From Gloeopeniophorella convolvens (taxonomy: Eukaryota > Basidiomycota > Agaricomycetes > Russulales), in NCBI GenBank assembly GCA_022496205.1, contig WTXD01000331.1:1-12216 (forward strand): a stretch of 12,216 bases of DNA, given 5' to 3'. A program made the translations under genes and the position numbers. The notes below the pieces were generated by a model. The model was not told the origin of the DNA. It did no database searches and was given only the letters and a program-made list of their open reading frames with translations. Shown here in pieces: positions 1-8,411 of this stretch (the first letter of the stretch is position 1; each line of letters starts with the position of its first letter).

Positions 1-725
1 GTTCAGCGTCTCCTTGACTACTGATATGAGCAGGAAGAAGCTGGAATTCAACCTGTAGAGTGGAAGAGCACCTGTCCCCTCCTGAGGGATGAGCCACCTT
101 GTGTCTCTACCATTCCTAGGCCTGTTCCTCGTGCCAAAGAACCTGAGGCTCTCCTACCATCACCCCAGCTCCCTCCTGATGTGTTGGAGCCAGATCTTGA
201 CTGTCCTAGTATGCATGGCCACTCTTATCCATATGAAACATATCTAATATTAATATAGCCACTGGTGGAGGTTCTAGGCATGCACAGCCCGTTCCAATGC
301 GCACCTTTGCCCCCTTGCCATCCAGAGCTTGTGGTGCACCCTCAGATGCATCTATGACATTTGCCTCTACTGTTGCAGGTGCATCTATAGCCATTTGAAG
401 CAGTGAAGGCTCATCCAACACTCGTGGTGGCCCATCATCTATCACAGCAGCCACAAGTAGGTCTAGAAGGCGACCCAATGTGGCAGCCATTGAGGAGGAT
501 GATGGTGAGCCTGTGATGTATGAGCAAGGCAGTGGTGGTAGATCAGTGCCTGCCATGGCACTCTCTACAAGCACAAGTCGTCCAAAACGTAACACTATGC
601 TGACTGAAAAGGCTAGGTACAATTCTTCTCCCTATTCATTATCTTGTGGTACTGACATTGTTCCTTACCCTGTAGCAATTCTAATAGAGGATGAGGGGCA
701 GGGAGAGTTCCCAATGACTTCTTGA
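1..725 (+). pseudogene. Degraded coding region, unknown Ser/Pro-rich protein
   Basis: I do not recognise this protein. One reading frame is open from the window edge to a TAG at 256-258, apart from a TGA at 22-24. It is rich in Pro, Glu and Leu. From about 240 the coding signal moves to another frame, open to a stop at 723-725 apart from a TGA at 399-401. That part is Ser/Thr/Ala-rich, then acidic (AAIEEDDGEP at ~483-512), then basic (TSRPKRNTML). A frameshift or an unrecognised intron near 240-258 would join the two. Low-complexity composition with scattered stops suggests a decayed gene or the end of a transposon protein. It continues off the left edge. The - strand ORF over 206-622 looks like a shadow. 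Moderate confidence that the region was coding, low on identity. Confidence 0.4.
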
Positions 726-875
726 GTGGTGGAGTATAGTTTCTAGGTTATACTGCGTTGCCTAGGTAGTTTTTATTTATTGTGTACCTAGGTTGTTGAT
801 GTTTGAGGTGTACTGGCATGATCATAGTTTTTGCATGGACCGTTTTATAAACAGTCCGATCCAGAAATGGTCTGT

Positions 876-1070
876 GCATATGTAGTGTAAGTACTCCATA
901 TCCATTGATTAAATGACTTATATGAGTACTCCTTGCACAGTCTGTTCTATAATGCTTGCATGGTCCATGTTTCTGCATTGTATGCATTTAGAGTACACTA
1001 CATAGTATCTAGTGTATTATGGTTACACTCACCCATCTTGATTTATCACTCATCATCTGAGTTATGTGTA
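876..1070 (-). repeat. Internal duplication in left family-A repeat, copy 1
   Basis: About 195 bp here resemble 1559-1755 on the same strand, 685 bp away. Shared landmarks in order are an ACATGTAG/ATATGTAG block, a CACAGTCYGTTC motif, a GCATTGTATG/GCCTTGTATG block, ACACTCA-CATCTTGATTTA and GAGTTATGTGTA. The copies have diverged by many substitutions and small indels. In the right family-A copy only the equivalent of the 1559-1755 block is complete, so the left copy either duplicated the block or the right copy lost it. Confidence 0.65.
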
Positions 1071-1501
1071 TGATGGACGACCTTACAGTCACTTGATATA
1101 TTTAGTCCTGTGCATCTAGTACACTTACTATACTCCATTTATTAGTCTTCACAACTAGTTTGATATTCTTGTAGTGTATATTGCACTCCCCAATGGACAT
1201 GCTTTATCTCTGGCTCCTTCTCATATTGAAGGACTTTGCAGAGTGTATTCTCAGTTTGAGAGCATATCTTACTTGTAGATAAAGATATGTCTTATGATGC
1301 TTGAGACCTGGATAATCAAAGCCATCTGAGTATAGCCATTACAACAGCTTGATTGATGCAGTCCTGTCTACTCTGTATACCTAGCACAACAGGTTATGGA
1401 TGAGTAGTTTAGTGAGATATTACCTATACTGCCTGCACAGTCTGATCTGTGCATAGTCTATTCTTTAATATGATCTAATCTGTTCATTAATCATTCTAAA
1501 C

Positions 1502-1562
1502 ACGGACTGTTCTGTGCACGGACCATTCTATGCACAGACCGTTTTGTGCACGGACCATGCAC
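1502..1562 (-). repeat. 16-bp minisatellite, left family-A copy
   Basis: Three full units of 16 bp and a partial fourth lie head to tail: ACGGACTGTTCTGTGC, ACGGACCATTCTATGC, ACAGACCGTTTTGTGC, then ACGGACCATGCAC. Each unit is close to a short palindrome around GGACCGT/ACGGTCC. The corresponding place in the inverted right copy (8412-8475) holds four 16-bp units with different unit sequences. Confidence 0.75.
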
Positions 1563-1755
1563 ATGTAGAGTAACTGAACTATATATATAGATTTTATATG
1601 ATTTGTTTATAGGGCCTTTGCACAGTCCGTTCCATAGCACTTGCACAGTCCGTGTTTTTGCCTTGTATGAGCTCAGAGTACACCACATAGTATGTAATGT
1701 AACATGGTAACACTCATTCATCTTGATTTACCACTCACCAACTGAGTTATGTGTA
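1559..1755 (-). repeat. Internal duplication in left family-A repeat, copy 2
   Basis: This block pairs with 876-1070, and its inverted equivalent is complete in the right family-A copy at about 8200-8400. It contains AT-rich TATA-like sequence (TATATATAG at ~1581-1590) and CACAGTCCGT motifs, as an LTR promoter region could. It is the block that occurs twice in the left copy. Confidence 0.65.
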
Positions 1756-2082
1756 TAGTGGGGGCCCTTGGAATCATCTGATGTATCTACTCACTATACT
1801 AAATTACACATGTGTTCATCATTGATCAATACTCAAACAATACTTGAATATTACTCAAACATTCTCTGAACACTCCTTAGATACTTCATTGTAGGTTTTC
1901 CTAGTCATGGCTGCACTCAAAATGATGTTTGCGCGGACTGTTTTGGCTAATGGTCGGCCGACTGATGAGCCATGTGCAGAAACGGTCTGGTCGGCTGATA
2001 TCGGCTGGCCATGAGTCATATGTAGAATCCTCGGTCGGGCCGTTCCATAAGTGATATAGCCGGTCTTGGTCCATATGTGCTC

Positions 2083-2559
2083 ATGCTTAGTATCAATAGA
2101 GAACTGGTGAGTCTCAATCACACTCTCTAATTATTCTGCATTACTGATAATGAATACTAGGCTGAGGCATCCATGTGGGAGGATCAGGATGCCAAGGATA
2201 GGGCCCATCCTATCACTAGCTTTGTGGCTAGTTTCCTTGAGGAGGGGAACACAGATCTAGGGGAGATCAACCTAGATGAGCTCATTGAGAGGTGCAAAGA
2301 GTTGGAGGATGAGCATGGGGTGATTGCATGCAGTGAGCCCCATCTGTTCAATGATCAAGACCCATCCCACCCTGAGTGGTGGATGCTGGAGGGGGACGAC
2401 AATGAGGAGGGAGATGGGGAGCCAGAGGGTGAGGAGAATGAGGAGGAGGAGGATGGAGAGGAAGAGCAGCCCTCTGAAGGTGCGTGGTGCATGGTCCGTG
2501 CATTCAGAATGCTAATAGCCATTTCTACCTTGATTTCAGAGTCTGAGCAGCCTGAGTAG
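2083..2559 (+). CDS. Small acidic protein with two introns, unknown function
   Basis: Predicted exons are 2083-2106, 2161-2479 and 2540-2559. Intron 1 (2107-2160) has GTGAGT and TACTAG borders. Intron 2 (2480-2539) has GTGCGT, a GCTAATA branch-like site and TTTCAG. Joined, they keep one frame of about 120 residues ending in EESEQPE. The middle is helical and charged (LDELIERCKELEDEHG) and the C-terminal third is a nearly pure Glu/Asp/Gly tract, typical of a disordered acidic tail. I recognise no catalytic motif. The ATG lies within a few bases of the end of the left family-A repeat, so the true 5' exon may have been removed by that insertion. If intron 2 used the AG at 2569, a longer exon would run into the LTR at 2681. 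It may be a gene fragment rather than a working gene. 2560-2680 shows no other clear feature. Confidence 0.45.
2480..2539 (+). other. Predicted spliceosomal intron carrying a family-A motif
   Basis: This 60-nt intron has a GTGCGT donor, a GCTAATA branch-like site about 26 nt before the acceptor, and a TTTCAG acceptor. It contains GTGCATGGTCCGTGCA, which also occurs inside the left family-A repeat (- strand, about 1548-1563). Confidence 0.5.
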
Positions 2560-2680
2560 CCCCCCTCAGCGCCGTGTCACTCAGGCCATCTTCAACAGCG
2601 CAAGGGAGATGCTGCTGAGGCCCAGAACACCCCCCAGAAGGTCCAAGACAACGATCAAGATGTCCCTCAATTGATGAGCA

Positions 2681-3222
2681 TGTCACAACTTGTACGATAC
2701 TTTTCTTTTTCCCTCTTCATTGTTCGTTGTACAATACGAGTTCTGTTCCACTATCTAACTCGGGGACGCTTATCGCTTATTCGTCATACAATTCCCTCAT
2801 GTTTCTTGACGCGCCCCTTATGCCATTGGACTGATACTGTACTTCCACCTAGGAGATCCACCTTGAGTCCGTTCTGACTCAGTATGACTCAATACTAGGA
2901 CATTATATAAACCCATTGACTCTTAGTACTTAAGGTGTAGCAGTTGTACTCTAAGGCCTTAAGCCTGTTCTCCTTTGTCAATCGACGAGGTTACCAGGAA
3001 TACCATGTGAGGGACTTGTTCGCCCAAGTATCGCGAGGTCTTCAGCTTTGAACTCGGCGTATCAGAGGCCGATTGCCTCCACTCGTAGACAACACGTCTT
3101 ATCCAGGATCTCGTGCACATTCACGTGCGCCTTCGAGGACCGGCTCACATCGAGACTGACTTATCGAACCTTGCCAGTCTCAGCCCTCACTAGCTCCGCT
3201 CGCGCCGGCCCAGGCTGTGACA
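2681..3222 (+). mobile_element. Family-B LTR, left copy (5' LTR of a gypsy-like element)
   Basis: The 542-bp unit starts TGTCACA and ends TGTGACA, the short inverted termini usual for LTRs, and it is repeated inverted at 6746-7299. It has a TATATAA box at 2904-2910 and further promoter-like AT sequence. Immediately downstream is a leader and a gag-like reading frame in the same orientation, so this is a 5' LTR. Flanks are GAGCA before and TTAGA after, so it is not a solo LTR with target duplication. No canonical tRNA primer site was seen directly after it. The ORFs inside (for example 3048-3356) are not real genes. Confidence 0.75.
2904..2910 (+). promoter_or_regulatory. TATA box of the left family-B LTR
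   Basis: CATTATATAAACC lies in the middle of the LTR, the usual place for the U3/R promoter. The right copy has CATTATGTAAACC at the same place, a single transition that weakens the box. Confidence 0.45.
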
Positions 3223-3348
3223 TTAGAACAGGCTTCTTAGTCTCGAGAGCCGACAATCGCAGAACTTGTACCAATCCGACTTCCCTATGCGCAGGACAGG
3301 ATGTTGCTCCCTTGGAACTTAGAGGAGAAGGAGTACGAGGAATCTTCA

Positions 3349-3849
3349 ATGACTGAGAAAACAGTTACTATCTGGTCCTTAGCGGACAAACCTTGCGAGT
3401 ACACTTCTCAAGCGACCAAGGCTGGAACTATGTCCAGCAGTCCGGAATACATCAGAGATACGAAATCACTTCGCCCATGATCGTGTCTGGAATACCAAAC
3501 CAAGACCAAGTGATACAGTGGTTTCACGATCACCCCGTTCACGACTCCCCAGAACACACAACCCCCACTTCCATACAACCTCAGACCTCCACCGACCTTA
3601 CAGGCGTTGCATAGCATCTTGAAGAAGCCACTGTGGCACTCATTACCCCAACACCTGATCCTACACCCATATCAGCGCGCGAGATGGCTGAAGAAACCCG
3701 AGTCGACTCCACTATTACCACAGCACGATGAGATAATGGGAAGCTTACGGGAGAAGCTTCATCTATCTTTAACAGAGAATTCAAATGATATGCTGACTTC
3801 ATGTGGCAGTTCAATCTCTACGCTTTCCTGAACAACAATAACTCCAATA
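3349..3849 (+). pseudogene. Decayed Ty3/gypsy-like gag N-terminus
   Basis: It follows the family-B LTR after a leader of about 126 bp. An ATG at 3349 opens a frame with several stops. From about 3393 a second frame is open to a TAG at 3612-3614 and reads on with two TGA codons. It ends in a segment reading YADFMWQFNLYAFLNNNN. That motif resembles the start of the capsid (retrotransposon gag) domain of fungal Ty3/gypsy elements, where a [F/Y]-x-DFM-x-[Q/E]-[F/C]-x-LY pattern is common. Established family knowledge supports that resemblance, but no search was run. The gag stops abruptly where the foldback element begins, and the rest of gag and all of pol are absent. One frameshift and three in-frame stops show it is dead. 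Confidence 0.55.
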
Positions 3850-3967
3850 CTGGTGGTTAACTTTGTAAAAACTACTTCACTAATATCCACAATAGTGAAG
3901 TACTTTTTTACACTAACAACCACAGCAGTAGTATTCATAGTAGTAACTACTATGCTTTGAAAGCATA

Positions 3968-4206
3968 GTATATACTACTACTGGTTGTTATTATAGTACT
4001 ATAGCGTATACTACACTAGCTATTACTGTGGTACTATAGTGTATACTACACTGATTGTTACTGTAGTATTGTAGTATATACTATAGTAGTTACTACTGTG
4101 GTGATATAGTAAATACTATACTAGTTACTACTGTAGTGATATAGTAAATACTATAGGTAGTAGTAAATACTACAGTGATTACTACTATAGCTATTATAGT
4201 AAATAA
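3968..4206 (+). repeat. 36-bp tandem array in the left foldback arm
   Basis: About six units of 35-37 bp share a core of TATACTACACT followed by GTTACTGTAGTACTATAG-like sequence. One unit is truncated to about 19 bp (GTAGTAGTAAATACT). The right arm (about 6217-6420) lacks one unit, roughly the one at 4080-4115. Confidence 0.7.
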
Positions 4207-4650
4207 AAGATTAATCTAAAGGGTAGATAAGATATAGATAACTGATTAAGGCTGATAAGAAGATCTAGCCACTAGATAACTGCTGATAGTAAGATTCAAA
4301 TGATAGATAAGGGTTGATAAGAAGATCAGATCTATAGATTAGCACTGATAAGAGATCTTAGTAGTAGATTAGCACCGATAAGAGATCTTAGTAGTAGATC
4401 AAGATTGATAAGATAATCTGGCTAATTGATCAAGATTGATAAAGAGATCTATTATCTAAATAAAGGATGATAAGGAGATTTAGATAGTAGATAAGGATTG
4501 ATAAAATAGATCTAGATAATAGATAAGGATTGATAAGAAGATCTAGATAATAGATAAAGATTGATAAGAAGATCTAAATAGTAGATAAAGGGTGATAAGA
4601 AGATCTAGATAGGAGATAAGATATAAGAAAAAAACCTAGATAAAAGATCT
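4207..4650 (+). repeat. 31-bp tandem array in the left foldback arm
   Basis: Degenerate units of about 31 bp contain ATTGATAAGAAGATCTAGAT plus TAGATAAGG. They are most regular at 4490-4620 and more diverged near the outer side. The right arm (about 5773-6216) has the same units in inverse order with the same length. Confidence 0.7.
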
Positions 4651-4766
4651 TGATAGTAAATTTACATTAATAAGAGAATATAAAGATTGTTTTGACTACT
4701 TAGATTAGATTAGATTAGAAGTGTTATAATTATATAGCCATAAAGGGTGTGAGCTATGGTAGACTA

Positions 4767-5656
4767 AGCACTAGGTTACAGTCTTAAAAAGGTAGTATGT
4801 TCTATATTAGTTCTAATATGTTGTAGCAGTGTCTAAAGCTAGTTATAAGGTTGTATTTATAGTTATAAGGAGCAATCAACCCTTTTAAGCATTTGAAAGT
4901 TAAGAGTGCTTATAACTATAAAGGTTTAAGGCATTCTATAGTCTTAGCATACATTCTACTATTGTTCTAATATAAGGAGATATAATTCAGCTAGGATAAT
5001 AGAGGTAATAAGGAGAACAGGCTTAAGGCGCTCCTCATACACTATAGGGTGCTTATATACTGAGTTCTAAGTATAGTATTCTAAGACTTAACCTCAGCCT
5101 ACATGAGTTAGCTTAAGACTGCTTTAACATAAGTTGTGATGTACTTTTACAACCTACTAGCCTAATCTTCTTCCTCAGATATACACTGCACCTTAGGGGT
5201 CTTAGTGTCTAAGGGAACTAACTAAAACTATCAGGTAACTCCAAGAAACATTAGCTATAACTTTACCCATCCTATAGGAATGCTTGTTGAGTGTTTCTAT
5301 TATCTAGAGACCTATTGGTAAGTTATCCTGAGCCCATTCCTAGATAGCTATAGAACTCTAAGATGAAAAGATATAAAGTAAATGAGTGTATAAAGAAGGA
5401 AATAACCAATGAAAAGAAAGGTATTAGTAAGATATAGTTATATAGTCTAAGAGGATAAGTGGATGTAGAAACCAAGTAAAAAATGGTAGAGTTCAGTAGT
5501 GTATGCTCTCAAATTGCACTAGAAGTTGGTGTATAGGGCACCTGAGTTGTAAAATAATCTAGGTGATGTTAGATAAGAAGTAGTAGAACATAGGTGTGAG
5601 TTATTATAAAGTTAAAGTATATTGAAAGAAAAGAAAAAGATGAGAGATTATAACAT
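4767..5656. other. AT-rich core between foldback arms, no gene
   Basis: These 890 bp show no ORF longer than 60 residues in any frame, no tRNA-like cloverleaf and no transposase motif by eye. The one recognisable item is AAGGAGAACAGGCTTAAGGC at 5010-5029, identical to 20 bases of the family-B LTRs (6993-7012, and the complement of 2956-2975). It may be the remnant of a lost coding region or foreign filler. Confidence 0.6.
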
Positions 5657-6537
5657 TGGTCTACTATGGCTCACACCCTTTATGGCTATATAATTATAAC
5701 ACTTCTAATCTAATCTAATCTAAGTAGTCAAAACAATCTTTATATTCTCTTATTAATGTAAATTTACTATCAAGATCTTTTATCTAGGTTTTTTTCTTAT
5801 ATCTTATCTCCTATCTAGATCTTCTTATCACCCTTTATCTACTATTTAGATCTTCTTATCAATCTTTATCTATTATCTAGATCTTCTTATCAATCCTTAT
5901 CTATTATCTAGATCTATTTTATCAATCCTTATCTACTATCTAAATCTCCTTATCATCCTTTATTTAGATAATAGATCTCTTTATCAATCTTGATCAATTA
6001 GCCAGATTATCTTATCAATCTTGATCTACTACTAAGATCTCTTATCGGTGCTAATCTACTACTAAGATCTCTTATCAGTGCTAATCTATAGATCTGATCT
6101 TCTTATCAACCCTTATCTATCATTTGAATCTTACTATCAGCAGTTATCTAGTGGCTAGATCTTCTTATCAGCCTTAATCAGTTATCTATATCTTATCTAC
6201 CCTTTAGATTAATCTTTTATTTACTATAATAGCTATAGTAGTAATCACTGTAGTATTTACTACTACCTATTGTATTTACTATATCACTACAGTAGTAACT
6301 AGTATAGTATATACTACAATACTACAGTAACAATCAGTGTAGTATATACTATAGTATCACAGTAATAACCAGTGTAGTATACACTATAGTACTACAGTAA
6401 CAACCAGTAGTAGTATATACTATGCTTTCAAAGCATAGTAGTTACTACTATAGATACTACTGCTGTGGTTGTTAGTGTAAAAAAGTACTTCACTACTGTG
6501 GATATTAGTGGGTAGTTTTTACAAAGATAATCACCAG
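5657..6537 (-). repeat. Right arm of the foldback inverted repeat
   Basis: This 881-bp reverse complement of the left arm has a few transitions and one missing 36-bp unit. Pairing sums (left plus right coordinate) are 10423 across the inner half and 10387 at the outer tip, which places the 36-bp difference within the tandem array. Confidence 0.8.
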
Positions 6538-6740
6538 GGCTCGCCCAGTGGATGCTGATCCCAAAGAAGCACTCAGCGAGGAGTTCGATAACATGTTCCT
6601 CAAGCTCGACGAGGACCTTGATAGTGATGAGATGATTGATCAAACACCAAGCAAGCCCGCGAACGCTCCATCGGGGATGCAGCACACGACCGGCGCGAGG
6701 CCTGCTCAGAAGCTTCGTGACCACAATGTTGCTCAGGGTT

Positions 6741-6745
6741 CTGAG
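6741..6745 (+). repeat. Target-site duplication, left copy (CTGAG)
   Basis: CTGAG directly precedes the solo LTR and is repeated exactly after it at 7300-7304. Five bases is the usual duplication length for LTR elements. Confidence 0.85.
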
Positions 6746-7299
6746 TGTCACAGCCTGAGCCGGCGTGCATGGAGCGGGCAAGGGCTGAGACGAGCAAGGT
6801 TCGGTGAGTCGGTCTCGATGTGAGCCGGTCTGTGATGGTGCACGAGAAGGTGCACGAGATCCTGGGTAAGATGTGGTGTCTTCGAGTGGAGGCAATCGGC
6901 CTCTGGTATGTAGAGTTCAAGGCTGGAAACCTCGCGATACTTGGGTGAACAAGTCCCTCACACGGAATCCCTGGTAACCTCGTCGATTGACAAAGGAGAA
7001 CAGGCTTAAGGCCTTAGAGTACAACTGCTATGCCTTGAGTACTACAAGGATAGTGGTTTACATAATGTCCTAGTAATGAGTCATATCGAGTCAGAATGGA
7101 CTCGAGGTGGGTCTCCTAGGTAGAAGTACAGTAACGAACCAATAGCATAAGGGGCGCGTCAAGAAATGTGGAGGAATCGTATGACAAATGAGCGATAAGT
7201 GTCCCCGAGTCATAAGGTCGGAATGGATCTCGTATCGTACAAGAGAGATAAGAAAAGAAAAAGAAAGGAAAACGTAAGTGTATCGTACAAGTCGTGACA
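6746..7299 (-). mobile_element. Family-B solo LTR, right copy (inverted)
   Basis: This 554-bp inverted copy of 2681-3222 runs TGTCACAGCC to CGTGACA on the + strand. It is flanked by CTGAG on both sides and has no internal region, so it is a solo LTR left by recombination between two LTRs. Similarity to the left copy is clear along the whole length but far from perfect, with scattered transitions and small indels. The TATA box is mutated. ORFs inside it on the - strand are conserved with the left copy only because the LTR is. Confidence 0.85.
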
Positions 7300-7304
7300 C
7301 TGAG
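7300..7304 (+). repeat. Target-site duplication, right copy (CTGAG)
   Basis: This is the exact second copy of 6741-6745 and marks the right edge of the solo LTR. Confidence 0.85.
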
Positions 7305-7384
7305 GCTGTACCCGTGTCCGCCAATCATGAGAAGGCGCCAAAGGTTACTCAGAAAGGGAAGTCTAGCCGCGTGACATCCGGACG

Positions 7385-7506
7385 GTTCGTTTTCGTTCTT
7401 TTCTCTATACCACCATCATGGGGAGCTTGCTAACTCTCGATCTGATCTCCTTGTTCTTCTTCAATCTTAGCAATGCGACCACAGGCCAGAAGCGGTAGTA
7501 TGACAG
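7385..7506 (+). other. Predicted intron in the interrupted gene
   Basis: The donor is GTTCGT at 7385, a GCTAAC branch-like site is at 7428-7433, a pyrimidine stretch follows, and AGs lie at 7470 and 7506. The 7470 acceptor is the better match to fungal consensus but leads to a stop within ten codons. The 7506 acceptor keeps the long downstream frame open. The choice is unresolved. Confidence 0.4.
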
Positions 7507-8360
7507 CGCAGATGGTCTGATGGAATCTTGGGTGAGCCATGTAAAAGTAGAGTCGGGCCCTGGCAACTCTACGGCAAGGATTGGTCCGTCTTCATACTCA
7601 AACTCAAAGCGGCTGAAGAGCAGCAATGGGGGGCCGCCACCTTCTCTTACTAACGTAAGCACACGTCGTTCTGTGGCAATAACAAAGAACAGGGTGCCTG
7701 CTTCACGAGCAGGGTCCCGACGCTCTCGGGCCATGTCATTGACAGCACCTCAAGCCGATGAGATCGCAGGCCCTATCGTGATCCACAATGGCATTGAACT
7801 GTCTGACAACAATGAAGATGAGGGCGGGGAGCACATGGCTGCGATCGACAGCCCGTTGAAGGGTAATGTGCGTGCTTCACACATATGGACCAAGACCTGC
7901 TATATCACTTGTGGAACGGCCCGACCGCAGAATCTCCACATGACTCATGGCCAGCCGACGTCGGCCGACCGGACCGTTTTTACCTATCGGTCATAGCGTC
8001 GGCCGACTGTATACCAAAACGGACTGTGCAAGCGTCGCTTTGAATAAAGGAATAATTAGAAAAACATAAAATAAAGTATCTAAGAAGTGTTCAGAGAATG
8101 TTTGAGTAGTATCCAAGGAGTATCCAAGTATTCATTGAGTGATAAACACATAAGTACTTCAGTATACTGAGTAGATACATCAGATGATTCCAAGGACCCC
8201 CACTATACACATAACTCAGATGGTGAGTGGTAACTCAAGATGAATGAGTGTTACCATGTTACATTACAGACTATGTAGTGTACTCTGAGTGCATACAAGG
8301 CAGAAACACGGACTGTGCGAGTGCTATTGAACAGACCGTGCAAAGGCCCTATAAACAAAT

Positions 8361-8368
8361 TATATAAA
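8361..8368 (+). promoter_or_regulatory. TATA-like box in the right family-A LTR
   Basis: TATATAAA in an AT-rich block followed by GTATATATAG, in the block shared with the left copy. It is a plausible LTR promoter element, judged by position only. Confidence 0.3.
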
Positions 8369-8411
8369 ATCTGTATATATAGTTCAGTTACTCTACATGT
8401 GCACGGTTCAT

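Larger units (their letters stand above)
830..2082 (-). mobile_element. Family-A LTR-like repeat, left copy (inverted)
   Basis: This stretch is a diverged inverted copy of 7868-8920. On the - strand the shared sequence begins at about 2082 (CACATATGGACCAAGACC) and runs nearly co-linear to about 1050, with mostly single-base differences. The right copy is followed by a primer-binding-site-like motif, so I read the family as a long LTR of about 1.3 kb. This copy has no such motif beside its low end, so it would be a solo or 3' LTR. No convincing target duplication was found and both ends are approximate. The low end (~830-1050) is not shared with the right copy in the same form, because it contains a second copy of an internal block. 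726-830 holds only AT-rich sequence with three CTAGGT motifs. ORFs inside are short and unconserved. Confidence 0.6.
3850..4766 (+). repeat. Left arm of the foldback inverted repeat
   Basis: This 917-bp arm pairs with 5657-6537. Outer 110 bp are unique sequence with a small hairpin (TATGCTTTGAAAGCATA at ~3951-3967). Then come the 36-bp array (~3968-4206), the 31-bp array (~4207-4650), a unique stretch and a TTAGA pentamer run (~4704-4720). The last base pairs are GAGCTATGGTAGAC here against GAGCCATAGTAGAC in the other arm. The arm is 36 bp longer than its partner, one array unit. Confidence 0.8.
3850..6537. mobile_element. Foldback element with ~0.9-kb inverted arms
   Basis: A 2.7-kb AT-rich element has inverted arms at 3850-4766 and 5657-6537 around an 890-bp core. 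The outer ends are CTGGTGGTTAACTTTG on the left and the complement CTGGTGATTATCTTTG on the right, then near-identical sequence. Arms are built from a 36-bp and a 31-bp tandem array, the architecture of FoldBack/Galileo-type elements in animals. The core has no ORF of useful length and no transposase, so the element is non-autonomous or a degenerate remnant. No matching target duplication is evident: the left flank ends CCAATA and the right flank begins GGCTCG. Membership of a known superfamily cannot be set from sequence alone. Confidence 0.75.
6538..7867 (+). pseudogene. Interrupted gene of unknown function, split by a solo LTR
   Basis: The + frame is open from the foldback edge through 6745 (RARPVDADPKEALSEEF, then an acidic DEDLDSDEM segment). 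The LTR at 6746-7299 plus one CTGAG copy interrupts it. Beyond 7305 the same frame resumes and runs to about 7384. A GTTCGT donor at 7385 and candidate acceptors at 7470 or 7506 define an intron. With the AG ending at 7506, the frame continues open through 7520-7867 until the family-A repeat. The product is low in hydrophobic residues and rich in Ser, Arg and Asn (SRRSRAMSLT, ELSDNNEDEGGEH), so probably disordered. I recognise no domain. Both ends are cut by transposable elements, so the gene is broken. It could itself be a transposon protein. Confidence 0.5.

Noticed and set aside
748..987. Short - strand ORFs in the family-A repeats (also 1491-1721 and 8251-8436)
   Set aside because: They are in AT-rich LTR-like sequence, are not kept open in both copies and have no recognisable product.
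3048..3356. 102-residue + ORF, similar to a - strand ORF at 6600-6920
   Set aside because: The similarity is explained by both lying in inverted family-B LTRs; the ORFs end in unrelated sequence and show no domain.
4207..4650. Possible CRISPR-like array of ~31-bp repeats
   Set aside because: Units are directly tandem and degenerate with no unique spacers, occur inverted in the other arm, and the genome looks eukaryotic.
4767..5656. tRNA or other RNA gene in the foldback core
   Set aside because: No cloverleaf, A/B box pair or other recognisable RNA structure could be found by eye.
3850..6537. TA or 9-bp target duplication for the foldback element (mariner or Mutator type)
   Set aside because: The flanks CCAATA and GGCTCG do not match. 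An internal TA on both sides is part of the inverted termini themselves.
6428..6895. 155-residue - strand ORF
   Set aside because: It runs from the family-B LTR through unrelated coding sequence into the foldback arm, so it is a chance frame over three different units.
7868..7996. Extension of the interrupted gene past 7867
   Set aside because: The frame reads into sequence shared with the left family-A repeat, so the extra residues are repeat-derived read-through.
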